From Nitrospirota bacterium (lineage in GTDB: Bacteria > Nitrospirota > Nitrospiria > SBBL01 > Manganitrophaceae): a stretch of DNA of 12,208 bases. Where the stretch lies: NCBI GenBank assembly GCA_023248505.1, contig JAHFEM010000013.1, positions 1-12,208 on the forward strand, given 5' to 3'. The notes beneath the pieces were generated by a model, which was given only the letters and a program-made list of their open reading frames with translations, did no database searches and was not told the origin of the DNA. This document shows positions 1-6,977 of this stretch, piece by piece. Within the stretch, counting starts at the first letter, position 1. Each line of letters begins with the position of its first letter. A program made the position numbers and the translations under genes.

Positions 1-74
1 AGAATGAAAACAGGAATCAAAGCTTTTCTTACAAATTCAAACCTCTATTAAGGCATGAACTCTCCGTTCTTAAT

Positions 75-115
75 GAAAAAGGGTGGATACAACATTCATG
101 TATCCACCCTTTTTC
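75..115. terminator. Bidirectional rho-independent terminator
   Basis: A perfect 17-bp inverted repeat pairs 75-91 with 99-115 around a 7-nt loop (92-98). The stem core is GGGTGGATACA, and the outer five pairs are A:T, so the hairpin ends in a T-run on either strand. It lies 21 bp past the stop of the 583-aa cytochrome gene and is the natural end of the minus-strand respiratory operon. It could also serve a plus-strand gene entering from the left edge. All of this is seen directly; termination activity is inferred. Confidence 0.9.
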
Positions 116-136
116 TGATTCATTTCTCTGCTTCGG

Positions 137-1888
137 TTAGGCGTTATCTCTCTTCTTCTTACGCGCAGAGTAGAGGACCCATCCCTCCAACAGAACGACT
201 ACCCCTGCCACAATCGGAGGAATAACGTAAACCTTCCCAGGAACGGGGGGCTCCATCATCAGGTAATAGTAGGTTGAGAGAGCCATTTTACCGCCAAACT
301 CACCGGCGTCACCATCCCAGGCGAAGAAAACCATCGGGATGTTCTTCCCCATCTCTAGCTGGGCATCATGCTCTTTATCTGCAGTCGTAAGGGATCGCCT
401 CATAATAAGCTGCCAGCGACCATTGCTCCACTTCGCCCCATCGACTTTAATATTCTTATTGGCATCTTTTACTTTGACCGCATCAATCCCATGCCCCTCA
501 TACTCTTTCGCTGAGCCATCGGATTCCCACTTCCAGAGATCAACACCCCGTTTGACATCACCATGGATAAAGTAAGGCTTCTCGGGTGAAGGAAGCTCCT
601 GCCATTTTTCAGCGAATTGGATCGCGACGCTGTCGTTATAGACCCCCTTCGGTTCAGGATTGACATCCTTCAAGGGGCCGGCCTGTTCGTCGTTTTCGTG
701 GGTATATTCAGTCGTATTGATGGCCGGGAATGAATCCGAGGAAGTCCGTTTCGCATCGTAAACGGCCTCTCTATTTTCATCCCGATGGCTTTCTGTACGA
801 TCATCCCACTCGAGGAGAAACACAACCTCTTTAGCGTTAAAGAGAGAGCGAATCCGAATGTCATCGATCGTGCGGAGGAAATGCCGCGGCGGCTGAATGA
901 TCTGACTCGCCAACCCGATATACTGAGCTGGGATCGCTTTCCATCTCGGATCATTCGGATCGGTTGGGAGTTCGCCTTCTTTCAGAAATCGCGACTTAAG
1001 AACGAACTGAATCGCAGGCTTCGCTGTCTGGAAATCGATCGGATATTTCTCGGAGAGCGACATCACGAAGTTCGCAACATGCCATCGCTCTTCCGGAGTA
1101 AGTTCATCTGCGAATGACGGCATCGGCGTACCGTTCAACCCGGTCGAAATTTCTCGAAAAATATTGCGCGGGTTATAAGGATCACGACGATTCCCTCTCA
1201 AGTTCCAAGGCTTCGTCAGGTCGGCCGGGAAAATGGGGAATCCCCAGTCGTCCCGCTGCGTCAAGTTCCCATTCCCTCGGCCCTCTACGCCATGACATTC
1301 GACGCATTTTGCCTTGGTCATGAAGATCTCTTTTCCCTTCTTGATACTTTCTTCGGAAGTAGGAATCTGTTTTCCATAATCGATCACATTGAACGACTCG
1401 TCTTTATCGTCATACTTACGATCTTTAATAAGCTGAGTTTTAACGAAGGAAACAACTTGTTTCCGCTCTTTCTCCGTGAGAATCTCACCCCAGGCAGGCA
1501 TCACCGATCCCGGCAGCCCATTTGTGACCGTCAAGAAGAGATCCTCGTCTGTCGGAAGCTCTCCGCTTGCGGTATGCCGGATTTTGAAAGTACCTTGGTT
1601 GAAATTCCGCGGCTTCGTTGCCAGCCGCTTTGCGGATGGGCCGTCCCCCGCACCATCGGGTCCATGGCACCAAACACATTTTCGGAAATAGACCGCCTTC
1701 CCCGCTTCGATATCCTCGTTACTCGGTTTTGACGGGGTATATTTTCCGGGTTTCGGCTCCAGGTTTTGTTGTGCCCCGGCGTTTCCGACCCATAATATCC
1801 CCGAGACGGTAAAAAAGATGCCAATCAAACCGGAGGCAATCGCCTTTGCCATGAACCGGTTCATTTCTTGATTAAATTTTCCCCTCAT
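137..1888 (-). CDS. Diheme cytochrome c fused to a heme-b (EB_dh/NxrC-like) domain
   Basis: This 583-aa protein is predicted to be exported. It has an N-terminal hydrophobic signal or anchor (about residues 14-35, cleavage plausible after AGA). Two cytochrome c domains follow: CVWCH at 71-75 with likely Met130 ligand (VMPAW), and CVECH at 195-199 with likely Met256 (TPMPSF). Residues about 310-530 resemble the ethylbenzene-dehydrogenase gamma family, which binds heme b in type II DMSO-reductase enzymes and nitrite oxidoreductase; the DSVAIQFA, YFIHGD, LWKWESDG and GRWQLIMRRSL stretches carry this pattern. A C-terminal transmembrane helix (about 553-574) ends in a basic tail SARKKKR, so the heme domains should be periplasmic and tethered. 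It is the last gene of the oxidase operon, 61 bp after its neighbour. The likely role is electron transfer from a periplasmic donor to the bd-like oxidase complex. The first ATG has a G-rich ribosome site upstream; starts at residues 9 or 13 are also possible. The c-type domains are certain; the heme-b domain is a family-pattern judgement. Confidence 0.85.
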   Translation of the reverse strand: MRGKFNQEMNRFMAKAIASGLIGIFFTVSGILWVGNAGAQQNLEPKPGKYTPSKPSNEDIEAGKAVYFRKCVWCHGPDGAGDGPSAKRLATKPRNFNQGTFKIRHTASGELPTDEDLFLTVTNGLPGSVMPAWGEILTEKERKQVVSFVKTQLIKDRKYDDKDESFNVIDYGKQIPTSEESIKKGKEIFMTKAKCVECHGVEGRGNGNLTQRDDWGFPIFPADLTKPWNLRGNRRDPYNPRNIFREISTGLNGTPMPSFADELTPEERWHVANFVMSLSEKYPIDFQTAKPAIQFVLKSRFLKEGELPTDPNDPRWKAIPAQYIGLASQIIQPPRHFLRTIDDIRIRSLFNAKEVVFLLEWDDRTESHRDENREAVYDAKRTSSDSFPAINTTEYTHENDEQAGPLKDVNPEPKGVYNDSVAIQFAEKWQELPSPEKPYFIHGDVKRGVDLWKWESDGSAKEYEGHGIDAVKVKDANKNIKVDGAKWSNGRWQLIMRRSLTTADKEHDAQLEMGKNIPMVFFAWDGDAGEFGGKMALSTYYYLMMEPPVPGKVYVIPPIVAGVVVLLEGWVLYSARKKKRDNA

Positions 1889-1949
1889 GGTAGTAAGTCC
1901 CCCCTCATTAAACCGATTGGGAATAACGTATTTGAATTAAATGACGGCT

Positions 1950-2990
1950 TTAATCCCATGTTCTCGGGAAGAAACCAGTGTGCCAGTATTCAAAGAGGAT
2001 CACCTGCCAGATTTCGTTTGTGGTCAGATGTTTCTCCCAAGGAGGCATGGCAGACGCCCAGGGGAAACCCTCTCTGGACAAGCCAGGACCGCCCTTTGAT
2101 ACGCGCCAGAAGACGAATGTTTCCTGAAGCTGGGAAATCGTTCCCGGGTCGGCGAAATTCGCCGGAATGGGGTTAAAGGCGAACGCAAAAGGCCCTTTCC
2201 CGTCCAGATTGTCTCCATGGCAAAAGAAGCAACCCGCCGTTCCGAAAAAGACAACCCCTCCATCCCGAACATTCTGCAGGAACTTTGGAGCATCCTGAGC
2301 CCAAGGATTTTTACCATGATAGACGCTCTCCAGGCCGACCTTCAGGTATTTTCCGGAATCATCGACTCGATATGGATTTTCCGCCGTCTGGAGGTTCAGG
2401 ATCTTGTCATGGACGTTGACACTCGCCGGAGGAGCGGGATGAACCGTTCTTAACTCGACAGGCTCATCAAACTTCGGAAGCATCTTGCTGTAAGTTCCGT
2501 ATGCAAGCAGTAACGGAACGGCGGCAAAAGTGACGTAACGCGACATCTTCGCTTTTCCGGTATTTTCTTGAAGCATGAACGCGATCGGCTGGGTAAATTC
2601 TTCCCAGGAAGGCTGACTGATTGTGACGTAGAGGAAACATGAGATCGTCACAATCGCCATGTAAATGGCAAGGAGCGAGAATGGAATCGGCGGCTGGAGT
2701 ATCACCCTAAAAGCAATATACGCCGTAATCCAGATAAGCGGAGCCTGAACCAATTTTGGAATTGGAATCCGAAGCTTGTCTTTCAGAATCCAGGCAAGCA
2801 AGGTAATACCGAGTCCAAGGCCCATCTCAACGATGAGCGCAAACTTTCCAGCATCAATCCAGCCTGCCCCTCCTCCACTTGCCCACGCCAACATCGGCAG
2901 GGCCAGGAGTACGAAGAGAACCTGCAATGCAAGAGAAGTTGATCTCTGCTTTAACATAAAATACGTGCCTCCCTTCCTCACGCTTTTCAT
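1950..2990 (-). CDS. Polytopic membrane cytochrome c, single heme
   Basis: This 346-aa protein combines a membrane domain with a C-terminal monoheme cytochrome c domain. Hydrophobic stretches lie at about 18-37 (signal or first helix, ending AWA), 48-70, 82-99, 103-123 and 152-169. The heme site is CFFCH at 254-258, with a probable axial Met315 in SAMPPWEKHL. If the first helix is a cleaved signal, four further helices put the heme domain in the periplasm, and the 124-151 loop with its lysines and arginine falls in the cytoplasm, which fits the positive-inside rule. Its ATG abuts the stop of the preceding cytochrome gene (TAA then ATG, no gap), a sign of translational coupling; a second start at residue 12 (ATG at 2957) has an equally good GGGAGG site. 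The likely role is a membrane subunit carrying electrons between the cytochromes and the oxidase. I do not recognise the membrane part. Confidence 0.82.
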   Translation of the reverse strand: MKSVRKGGTYFMLKQRSTSLALQVLFVLLALPMLAWASGGGAGWIDAGKFALIVEMGLGLGITLLAWILKDKLRIPIPKLVQAPLIWITAYIAFRVILQPPIPFSLLAIYMAIVTISCFLYVTISQPSWEEFTQPIAFMLQENTGKAKMSRYVTFAAVPLLLAYGTYSKMLPKFDEPVELRTVHPAPPASVNVHDKILNLQTAENPYRVDDSGKYLKVGLESVYHGKNPWAQDAPKFLQNVRDGGVVFFGTAGCFFCHGDNLDGKGPFAFAFNPIPANFADPGTISQLQETFVFWRVSKGGPGLSREGFPWASAMPPWEKHLTTNEIWQVILFEYWHTGFFPRTWD

Positions 2991-4220
2991 TTAGAATTTC
3001 CCTCCAACACCTTGTCCGGAGATGGAAGCTTGTTTTTCATCAGTCTTCGGTGTCGCCGCATTCTTAACCGGCTTCCCTTCAGGTGAAGAGAGATCGGCCT
3101 TCTTGAGAGGTCCCTCTTTCTCGTTGGGCAACCGATCAAGGCCCTCTTTAACGGCCGCCGCAGCATCCTGCTGGAGAAGATGATCTACCAGCTTATCCAG
3201 ACCGGCCACGGTGAACTTATGGGAAAAATCCTTGATCATGTCATCTGCGAATCCAGGCACAATAAAGGCGTCCGGATGCATAATCGACTCGATCACGTAC
3301 TCCCTAGGAGTAGACGCATGTGCCTTCCCTTCCTTAACCGCTTTTTGATATTCCGGCGATTTAATCCGGTTGGGAGCGTTGGTTTTCTCGATGAGCAAGG
3401 GCCCGATCATCCCCGTTTTTGCGATGGAGATACCGGGAATCTTATGACAGGCGAAACAGGTCATTTTCTGGACGATCTGCTCGGGAGTATCGGTGTCCAG
3501 CGCTATTGGAGGACCTGCAGCCACTGCCTTGGCCTCTCCTTCTTTCGGCGCAGCGTCCGCCTTCAAAGGTTTACCCCAATACTTTTCCCAGGAATCCCTT
3601 GCAGTCCATTTTGTGAAATCGCCGTCGTCCTTCGTTTGGAGAAACGAAACCACCGCTACGATCTCGGTATCGGTCAACAGGATGGGCGGCTTATTGATGA
3701 TGGGCATCGGACTCTCTTGATCGTTCGTCCCCTTGATTCCGAACCCTTCCACGACGTAGCAATTGGGGCAGTATTCCGATTCAATAAGATACTGGCCGCC
3801 AGCGGCGGCATGAGGTTTAACCCCGCTGTTCGGCTCTCCGTTCGCAAGTCTGGAGGCGAAAGCCTTATACCGCTCCTCTTTAAACCGATTATTCGAACGC
3901 CCTTCCTCCCCGATCAAGACCGGACACCGGTCCGCCTTTTGCTCCTGAAAGAACATGTGGCAGAGGGGACATTGTCCCTTTCCGATCGGAACGCCACCCC
4001 CCCCAAAGCTGGGGTTTTCCGTTCCAAACACAATCATTTTTCCCATCGCCGCCAATTTTTCAGGCGTGATAGAACTGAGATCGACGGCTACGGCAGCTTC
4101 CGGCGCATCGCCACGGATTTGTGGCAGCCAATTGGCAATACCCGCAAAAACAGACAAGATAAGGATATACCACATCGCTACCTTAAGAATGGTTCCCTTA
4201 GTCGCCTTTACCTTATTCAT
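2991..4220 (-). CDS. Membrane-anchored cytochrome c with two CXXCH sites and one CPNCY
   Basis: This 409-aa protein has one N-terminal helix (about 12-31), an uncleaved anchor or signal, then two cytochrome c domains facing the periplasm. The first has CPLCH at 84-88 and a candidate Met172 ligand (SPMPII); the second has CFACH at 255-259 and a candidate Met328. Between them residues 151-155 read CPNCY, a heme-c motif with the histidine replaced by tyrosine (TAC where CAC would restore it). Residues about 218-240 and 355-409 are Ala/Lys/Pro-rich linker and tail without obvious fold. The gene follows the oxidase gene after 69 bp holding strong hairpins, and its stop is directly joined to the next start. 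The likely role is electron delivery to, or exchange with, the bd-like oxidase; it is probably one subunit of a complex. The exact partner and redox range cannot be read from sequence. Confidence 0.85.
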   Translation of the reverse strand: MNKVKATKGTILKVAMWYILILSVFAGIANWLPQIRGDAPEAAVAVDLSSITPEKLAAMGKMIVFGTENPSFGGGGVPIGKGQCPLCHMFFQEQKADRCPVLIGEEGRSNNRFKEERYKAFASRLANGEPNSGVKPHAAAGGQYLIESEYCPNCYVVEGFGIKGTNDQESPMPIINKPPILLTDTEIVAVVSFLQTKDDGDFTKWTARDSWEKYWGKPLKADAAPKEGEAKAVAAGPPIALDTDTPEQIVQKMTCFACHKIPGISIAKTGMIGPLLIEKTNAPNRIKSPEYQKAVKEGKAHASTPREYVIESIMHPDAFIVPGFADDMIKDFSHKFTVAGLDKLVDHLLQQDAAAAVKEGLDRLPNEKEGPLKKADLSSPEGKPVKNAATPKTDEKQASISGQGVGGKF

Positions 4221-4224
4221 TCTC

Positions 4225-4288
4225 TTCTCTTACCCCCCACATAATTGGGGGGAGCGAACCGGATTGGTTGCTCCCCCCATTAAGAGAA
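4225..4288 (-). promoter_or_regulatory. Intercistronic alternative hairpins
   Basis: Two strong stem-loops share one arm. Hairpin A pairs CCCCCCA (4233-4239) with TGGGGGG (4246-4252). Hairpin B pairs GGGGGGAGC (4247-4255) with GCTCCCCCC (4270-4278) and continues through AACC/GGTT (4257-4260 with 4266-4269). They cannot form together. An outer helix TCTCTTA (4226-4232) with TAAGAGA (4281-4287) can enclose either. No T-run follows on the minus strand, so this is not a classical terminator. Position between the oxidase and cytochrome genes suggests mRNA processing, stabilisation or partial attenuation that sets their relative amounts. The pairing is seen; the function is inferred. Confidence 0.65.
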
Positions 4289-4289
4289 A

Positions 4290-6215
4290 TCAATGACTCC
4301 CCGCTGGAAGTGTCGCCTTGCCGGCACCCACCGCCTCATCCTCTGTAACATGGGCCTTCTTCGCCGAGAGAGCCCCGAGCCAAAAGACAAAGAGCAGCAT
4401 CGTCCAGAATAAGAGCACATTCATTGAATTCATATTACCTGCATAACCGACCGGATTCGTGAATGCCCAAGGCGAATTGTCGCGCAGAATCTCATTCACA
4501 TGCCAATGCAGACGGACGGAAGAGCGAAGATAGCCCATCACCGCCATCGTCCAGGTGAATGACACGGCCAAACAGAAGAGCGCATAAGACCCTCTGGGCG
4601 ACATCTGCCCCCACCGGACCTCTCCAAGCTGCCTTGCTCCCTTTAACATCATCGTATTTAAGGTAACGCCGATAAAGAGGCAAGTAAGGGTCGAACAGAC
4701 CTGCGGAACGGAAAGGCCGATTCGAACGTTGGCGGGAATAAAGTAGCCGTAGATTCCCAGAAAGACGATGTTGATCGCCGCACCGGTGAAAAGCGCGCCG
4801 AGCGCCGCATTTCCGAGCGCCGCCCATTTAACAGTCGGAACCTTGTTACATCTCTGGTATATACAGAAGCAGAAAACTGTCGTCGTAATCATGATATTGA
4901 TCGCAGTGTTCTTAGCCGACATGACACCGTAATTCCCAACGATAGGATGCTGAGCACCCCCCATTGCTTTAAGCTCGGCCGGCGTCATCACCAAGGTATG
5001 CGGTGTCAACCAGGAAATGGTTGCGACGATCAATATGAGGAGCATATATTTGAAGAGAGGATAATACCGCTCCGCTCCGGGCATTCTGCCCATTGCCTGC
5101 CAGAGGTAATAATTAACACTGACGAAGAGGATCGCAATCATCATCGCCTGCATAATAAACACCCACGCAAGAAGTCCTCCCATCAACGTAATTCCCATCT
5201 GCTGCCGGTACCCATAGACTTCCCTCATCAACCAATATCCGGCAAACGGCAGAGGGATCAGAGCTAGAATCCCCATAAACATAGCGACATAGCTCATCCA
5301 ATCATAGTGAGCCTTTTCTTCCGGTGTCTTGGCCGCCAAGAAACGATAAGAAGCATAGGCGGCAACGACACCTCCGCCAAAGGCGGCATTTCCCAGGATT
5401 CGGTGAACATTAAGAGGATGCCAAAGGGCAGTGTGAACGGATTTCCAGATATCCCCCAAGAAGCGGCCCTGTTCATCAACGCCTGCCGGAGACATCATAA
5501 ACCCAATCCAGGAGTTGGCAAAGAACATCAGGACGATACCGATTGTGTTGAGGAGGAAGGAGATGGAAAGATGGATCCACTTTAAGAACCCACCATCGTT
5601 CATATAATCCCAACCATAATAGTAGATATAGAGGGTTCCGCTCTCCAGGACAAAGAGGAGGGCGTACACGTGCATGATCGGCTTGAAAATTCTTGACAGA
5701 TAGCCGAAGAATCCCGGATAGAGGGCCAAAAACGTGAAGATCAGGATACCGCCCAAAATCGCCGTGATGGAGTAAGCGGTCAAGCTGATCTTCATCATCT
5801 CATGGGCCATGTCATCATATTTCCTAGCCATTCCCTTGTCCTTTTGCAACATCCCGACCAACTCCATCACAAACACGAACATCGGAACGGCAAGAACGAA
5901 GCTGCCGAAATAAAGGTGCTGCTGATTGGCAACCCACAGGAGGGAACGGCTCTGGAAGTTTCCATAGGTTCCATAGTCATCTGGATATTTCAGTTTGGGG
6001 GCTGGGGGACCGGAGACAATTCCGAATTCTCCAGGACCCTTATAAAAAACGTCCTTTGCCTTCTCAACCTTTTTTTCCGCTGGGGCGGCTTCCTGCTTTG
6101 CTTCTTCGGCTCCAGCCTGAAGTGGGATAAAGGGGAGGAGGAGGAGCAAGCCTATCACACCCAGAAGGACAACTGCTCCGATCTTTGCCTTTCTAGGATC
6201 GTTAAAGCTACGCAT
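4290..6215 (-). CDS. Cytochrome bd-like oxidase, large CydA-related subunit
   Basis: This 641-aa membrane protein has about 14 hydrophobic helices, against about 9 in classical CydA, and an N-terminal helix or signal followed by an Ala/Glu/Lys-rich stretch (about 35-55). Segments match CydA landmarks: QQHLYFG with His100 at the place of the CydA high-spin heme ligand His19; VLESGTLYIYYYGWD (Glu191 like CydA Glu99, with the conserved GWD); ANSWIGFMMSPAG like the CydA ANGWMQNPVG stretch; His271 in a CydA His186-like helix; and GYWLMREVYGYRQQMG like the CydA GRQPW region. The C-terminal third (about 385-620) has no CydA equivalent that I can place and contains extra histidines (406, 423, 570, 572). 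No cydB-like gene lies nearby. Such bd-like oxidases are known from Nitrospira and from manganese-oxidising Ca. Manganitrophus, where oxygen reduction is proposed but, to my knowledge, not biochemically proven. A strong AAGGAGGT site six bases upstream fixes the start. Confidence 0.87.
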   Translation of the reverse strand: MRSFNDPRKAKIGAVVLLGVIGLLLLLPFIPLQAGAEEAKQEAAPAEKKVEKAKDVFYKGPGEFGIVSGPPAPKLKYPDDYGTYGNFQSRSLLWVANQQHLYFGSFVLAVPMFVFVMELVGMLQKDKGMARKYDDMAHEMMKISLTAYSITAILGGILIFTFLALYPGFFGYLSRIFKPIMHVYALLFVLESGTLYIYYYGWDYMNDGGFLKWIHLSISFLLNTIGIVLMFFANSWIGFMMSPAGVDEQGRFLGDIWKSVHTALWHPLNVHRILGNAAFGGGVVAAYASYRFLAAKTPEEKAHYDWMSYVAMFMGILALIPLPFAGYWLMREVYGYRQQMGITLMGGLLAWVFIMQAMMIAILFVSVNYYLWQAMGRMPGAERYYPLFKYMLLILIVATISWLTPHTLVMTPAELKAMGGAQHPIVGNYGVMSAKNTAINIMITTTVFCFCIYQRCNKVPTVKWAALGNAALGALFTGAAINIVFLGIYGYFIPANVRIGLSVPQVCSTLTCLFIGVTLNTMMLKGARQLGEVRWGQMSPRGSYALFCLAVSFTWTMAVMGYLRSSVRLHWHVNEILRDNSPWAFTNPVGYAGNMNSMNVLLFWTMLLFVFWLGALSAKKAHVTEDEAVGAGKATLPAGSH

Positions 6216-6221
6216 TTTAAT

Positions 6222-6229
6222 ACCTCCTT
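6222..6229 (-). promoter_or_regulatory. Strong ribosome binding site of the bd-like oxidase
   Basis: AAGGAGGT on the minus strand ends six bases before the ATG at 6215. It is a near-perfect Shine-Dalgarno match, the best in the operon, which suggests that the oxidase is translated strongly and supports this start codon. Confidence 0.8.
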
Positions 6230-6309
6230 GAAGAGATGATTAAGATGTAAAAAACTTAGAACTGACGGGAATGGAACCCCAACCCGATTTTCCGAATAGA
6301 ACGCAGCAA

Positions 6310-6456
6310 TTATTTATATGGGAATGGAAGATTTTGCATTGGACCCATCATGACCCAATCAAGAAAATAGTAATAGCCTGTGGCAACAACCATAAACACG
6401 AGGAAGTAAACGATCGTTTTTCCCATCTCTCCACTGCCAGCGTCCTGATTCGCCAT
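6310..6456 (-). CDS. Single-helix membrane peptide, 48 aa
   Basis: A short gene on the minus strand encodes 48 residues, starting MANQDAGSGEMGK and ending in NLPFPYK. It has one hydrophobic helix (about residues 14-35, rich in Val, Phe and Tyr), a polar N-terminus and a short tail. AAAGGAG at 6464-6470 lies seven bases before the ATG, a good ribosome site, and codon use is normal. It sits second in the respiratory operon, 94 bp before the oxidase gene. By analogy with CydX of cytochrome bd and CcoQ or CcoS of other oxidases, it may be an accessory oxidase subunit, but I see no sequence similarity to those. Real translation is likely; the function is inferred from position only. Confidence 0.7.
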   Translation of the reverse strand: MANQDAGSGEMGKTIVYFLVFMVVATGYYYFLDWVMMGPMQNLPFPYK

Positions 6457-6538
6457 GTCAAAACTCCTTTATTTATTATAGTGAAATCGTTCTACATAAA
6501 ATTAAGCGCGCTCGGGAAGCGCCACTTAGATGCAGAAT

Positions 6539-6652
6539 TTAGTGCGTGAACCCCGGTGGTGGCGTAGAGATATACCAGATGACCCACGAGCAAAAAATCA
6601 TTGTAATGAAAAATACAATTTTCCCTATTTTCACACCTTGTTTTTGATCCAT
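6539..6652 (-). CDS. Single-helix membrane peptide, 37 aa
   Basis: A 37-residue gene on the minus strand begins MDQKQGVKIGK and ends TPPPGFTH, with one hydrophobic helix at about 11-29. The basic N-terminus suggests the start is cytoplasmic and the PPPG tail periplasmic. It is the first gene after the operon promoter (about 50 bp from the predicted transcript start), and a GGGGGTGA stretch seven to twelve bases upstream is a modest ribosome site. The next micro-gene follows after 82 bp. Its size and layout recall small subunits of terminal oxidases (CydX is of similar length), but no sequence match is evident. It could also help assembly. Existence is fairly well supported by helix, promoter and position; the role is a guess. 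Confidence 0.66.
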   Translation of the reverse strand: MDQKQGVKIGKIVFFITMIFCSWVIWYISTPPPGFTH

Positions 6653-6708
6653 TTTTTCACCCCCAAGGAATAATTTCTGTACGGCAAACAGGCCAGAAAA
6701 TTGACGGG

Positions 6709-6737
6709 ACTATATACCAAAAAATAAAGCTTGTCAA
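6709..6737 (-). promoter_or_regulatory. Sigma70-type promoter of the oxidase operon
   Basis: Read on the minus strand, TTGACA (6737-6732) is followed after exactly 17 bases by TATAGT (6714-6709): six of six and five of six matches to consensus. Transcription should begin near 6702, leaving about a 50-nt leader before the 37-aa gene. A CTTGTCAAG palindrome (6730-6738) overlaps the -35 box and could bind a regulator. Confidence 0.8.
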
Positions 6738-6753
6738 GAAAAAAGTAAAAATG

Positions 6754-6764
6754 TTGAGACTCAA
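6754..6764. promoter_or_regulatory. Candidate operator palindrome between divergent promoters
   Basis: TTGAGACTCAA is a perfect 5+1+5 inverted repeat lying between the two divergent -35 boxes (6732-6737 on minus, 6770-6775 on plus). A half-site-like GACTC recurs at 6772-6776. The place suits a regulator acting on both directions. The repeat is short and could occur by chance in this AT-rich stretch. Confidence 0.3.
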
Positions 6765-6769
6765 AAATC

Positions 6770-6799
6770 TTGACTCTTTTCTGAATCCTATGTTACTGT
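6770..6799 (+). promoter_or_regulatory. Candidate promoter of the 39-aa gene
   Basis: TTGACT (6770-6775) is followed after 18 bases by TACTGT (6794-6799), which is preceded by TG as in extended -10 promoters. The -10 box is a weak match, but distance (about 30 nt from the predicted start of transcription to the ATG at 6835) and orientation fit. Confidence 0.45.
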
Positions 6800-6834
6800 A
6801 ATTTTCACTTAAACATGTGGGAGAAGTTAAGAAC

Positions 6835-6954
6835 ATGGACGCTAAGTATCGCCATAAAGATCCACAAATTTTCGATATGATTGTGATCGTCGGCTTAATC
6901 TTCAACGCCCTCATCGCGATCTTTCTTGTCCTCTACTGGCTGAACCTTCTCTAA
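6835..6954 (+). CDS. Divergent single-helix membrane peptide, 39 aa
   Basis: A 39-residue gene on the plus strand starts MDAKYRHKDPQIFD and then is almost wholly hydrophobic to its end (about 15-39, closing in LYWLNLL). The basic N-terminus suggests a cytoplasmic start and a helix reaching the outer face. GGGAG lies about 11 bases upstream, a usable but slightly distant ribosome site, and a candidate promoter is at 6770-6799. It is read away from the oxidase operon across a shared control region. It may be a third small subunit or an assembly factor of the same complex, or unrelated. The coding call rests on a clean helix, the ribosome site and the divergent promoter; no family is recognised. 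Confidence 0.6.
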   Translation: MDAKYRHKDPQIFDMIVIVGLIFNALIAIFLVLYWLNLL

Positions 6955-6977
6955 GCGCCACTGCCGGCCTGGGGAGG

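Noticed and set aside
1..51. Possible C-terminal end of a plus-strand gene, open from the left edge to TAA at 49-51
   Set aside because: Only 16 codons are visible and another frame is open as well, so coding cannot be judged; nothing else is supported in bases 1-74.
3180..4244. 354-codon open frame on the plus strand opposite the 409-aa cytochrome
   Set aside because: It lies fully antisense to a gene with clear heme motifs, its product has no recognisable domain, and it crosses the intercistronic boundary; this is a shadow frame.
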